From Selenomonadaceae bacterium (GTDB taxonomy: Bacteria; Bacillota; Negativicutes; Selenomonadales; Selenomonadaceae), in contig JAEERZ010000156.1 in the NCBI GenBank assembly GCA_016286075.1, forward strand, positions 1 to 5,612: a stretch of 5,612 bases of DNA. Direction: 5' to 3'. Both the position numbers and the translations under genes were made by a program. Of the stretch, positions 4,354 through 5,612 are shown piece after piece; position 1 is the stretch's first letter, and every line of letters begins with the position of its first letter. Below the pieces are notes generated by a model that saw only the letters and a program-made list of their open reading frames with translations, searched no databases and was not told the DNA's origin.

Positions 4354-5612
4354 ATGAATCTGCTGCGTTCCTGGAAGCGGCGGCTGATCGCGGCCGGGCT
4401 GGCGACGCTCACGACCTGCGCGCCCTTGGCCCCGCAGGCGGAGGCTGCCAGCAATACGGACGTTTTCACGGCGCTGGCCGGAGTGCTGGGCACAGCGGGC
4501 ATGTACAGCAGTTATCTCGCCGCGATCCTGGACGCGGGGAACAACGCCTATTATCAGGAGCAGACGCGACTCTACGACGCCCACGAGAACGGCGTGGACC
4601 GCAACCCCATGAATCATCAGATCGTCGACGAAGTGATGGGCGGGCTGGTGGAGCGCGGAAACTATGTGCTCGACATCCGTTCCCTTCCTTTTCGCTGGAA
4701 CGTGAACGACAGCACAGAGTTCAACGCGGCCTGCTTCCCGACGAATTACATCACGGTGAACAAGGGGCTCGTGGTGGGGCTGAACGGCAACGTGGACGAG
4801 ATCGCCGGCGTGCTGGCCCATGAAATGACCCACGGCATCAAGCTGCACGCGGCCTACAATTACGCCCGGGCTGCGGCGCAGGCCTTCGGCATCAATTTCC
4901 TCGGCATGGTCACGGGAGCGGTGCGTCCCGACGTGGTGGGCGTGCTGGCCGACTATTCCGTGGCGAAAAACGTCATCCTGCCCGCCGAGTACGAGGCCGA
5001 CGAAGGCGGCTTCTATCTTGCCGCCAGCGCCGGATTCAATCCCGGCGGCCCCGCTGCGGCCATGGCGCGCATGGACTACATGACAAAGCACCCGGATACC
5101 TTCGACCGGAGCTACGGCGCCGATCCTTACGACCACCCGGACACGGACAAGCGCGAAGCGAAGCTGGCGGCGATGATGACCGAGTACAGCGCCGGCCATG
5201 TGACGGTGAAAAACCGGAAAGAAATCCTGATCGACGGTCAGCCGCTCTTGACGGTCACTTACTCCGAGGCTTCCTATGACGACACGCCGGAGCAGGCCTA
5301 TCTGATTGCCGGCGGTCTGGCCCGGGCCTTCCACGAATACGCGACGGCGGATGCGTGGGCTTTCCGCCCCGGCGAAAACGGCCGCGTCGATTATTTGGAC
5401 GACAACCGCGTTTACGAATATCTGAAAGACGCCGTGGAGCGCAACCACGTCGGCGCGGAGCTGGAGCGGCTGGTTCGAGCCGCCTACGCGGGAGAGAGCG
5501 CCTCTGGCGCACGGGAAAAGATGGTAGCCGCCGAGAACGAGCGTCTCGCGTACTGGCAGGAACGCACGGCGAAAAATATCGCCGCCGACAAAAAACTCGT
5601 CGAGCGGCTTTA
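4354..5612 (+). CDS. M48-family zinc metallopeptidase with signal peptide, 3' end cut by the window
   Basis: The frame is open from ATG 4354 for 419 codons and leaves two bases, TA, at the window edge, which could be the first bases of a stop codon or a Tyr codon. Residues 1-31 form a signal peptide (MNLLRSWKRR, hydrophobic core, then PQAEA), so the enzyme should act outside the cytoplasm. The catalytic motif is HEMTH at 156-160, with E157 as general base and H156 and H160 as zinc ligands. The third ligand is E212 in EYEAD (212-216), the M48 ExxxD pattern, followed by HP at 261-262 and R267. Family relatives such as BepA act on envelope proteins in the periplasm; a like role is inferred here. 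The C-terminal part (about 280-419) has no domain I recognise and ends in a charged helix. There is no TPR sequence that I can see and no second membrane segment. Confidence 0.92.
   Translation, partial: MNLLRSWKRRLIAAGLATLTTCAPLAPQAEAASNTDVFTALAGVLGTAGMYSSYLAAILDAGNNAYYQEQTRLYDAHENGVDRNPMNHQIVDEVMGGLVERGNYVLDIRSLPFRWNVNDSTEFNAACFPTNYITVNKGLVVGLNGNVDEIAGVLAHEMTHGIKLHAAYNYARAAAQAFGINFLGMVTGAVRPDVVGVLADYSVAKNVILPAEYEADEGGFYLAASAGFNPGGPAAAMARMDYMTKHPDTFDRSYGADPYDHPDTDKREAKLAAMMTEYSAGHVTVKNRKEILIDGQPLLTVTYSEASYDDTPEQAYLIAGGLARAFHEYATADAWAFRPGENGRVDYLDDNRVYEYLKDAVERNHVGAELERLVRAAYAGESASGAREKMVAAENERLAYWQERTAKNIAADKKLVERL

Noticed and set aside
4012..4357. Two overlapping plus-strand frames of 101 and 95 codons
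   Set aside because: They cross the minus-strand toxin gene, the plus-strand terminator at 4246-4286 and the peptidase promoter; no Shine-Dalgarno or known domain was seen.
4408..4422. Lipoprotein lipobox at Cys22 of the peptidase
   Set aside because: The sequence before the cysteine is LTTC, with Thr at -1 where Gly, Ala or Ser is expected; the QAEA/A signal peptidase I site fits better.
4050..4502. N-terminal extension of the 31-residue toxin up to a 182-codon minus-strand frame
   Set aside because: The extension runs across the toxin promoter and the peptidase start and is Arg/Pro-rich shadow sequence; AGGAGGG just before ATG 4049 sets the real start.
4348..5448. 366-codon open frame on the minus strand
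   Set aside because: It lies antisense to the M48 peptidase, is rich in His, Val and Arg as expected of a shadow frame, and has no ribosome binding site or recognised motif.

Overview
The window looks like chromosomal DNA from a diderm (outer-membrane) anaerobe with Firmicutes-style translation signals. The best guess is the Negativicutes (Selenomonas/Megasphaera/Dialister-like bacteria); Synergistota is the main alternative. The reasons are a FhaC/ShlB-type outer-membrane transporter, very strong Shine-Dalgarno sequences (GGAGGT, AGGAGGG, GGAGGGG), a holin-like small toxin of a kind best known from Firmicutes, and intergenic palindromic elements containing TGACGG. The phylum call is inference; no marker gene is present.

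Layout, left to right. (1) Bases 2-1504 are the 3' part of a large secreted adhesin (TpsA-like): three YDG repeats of 85-88 residues, one MBG-like unit, and a Gln/Thr/Gly-rich tail. (2) The intergenic stretch 1505-1819 holds a terminator-like hairpin, a 128-bp palindromic element with a G10 tract, and an AT-rich promoter region. (3) Bases 1820-3451 encode the matching two-partner-secretion transporter (TpsB/FhaC). (4) Bases 3452-3735 hold a perfectly phased array of eight heptamers and a second palindromic element. (5) Bases 3737-4172 hold a compact convergent RNA locus. A 31-residue hydrophobic peptide on the minus strand faces a short plus-strand RNA driven by a perfect TTGACA-N18-TATAAT promoter, whose terminator overlaps the peptide's stop codon. 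A bidirectional terminator closes the left side. This has the architecture of a type I toxin-antitoxin system (TxpA/RatA-like). (6) Bases 4246-4353 hold a plus-strand terminator and an extended -10 promoter. (7) Bases 4354-5612 hold an M48-family zinc metallopeptidase with a signal peptide, cut by the window edge.

The adhesin and its transporter form one functional pair: the transporter would move the adhesin across the outer membrane. The toxin-antitoxin locus and the metallopeptidase appear to be independent units; nothing in the sequence ties them to the secretion pair. The toxin-antitoxin locus is the main discovery candidate. Its 31-residue gene is hidden in the C-terminal part of a long spurious minus-strand reading frame and its antitoxin is non-coding, so ordinary gene calling would probably miss both. 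Its leader also carries a 12-codon reading frame that overlaps the toxin start as ATGA, and a stem that masks the toxin Shine-Dalgarno sequence, which suggests translational coupling.
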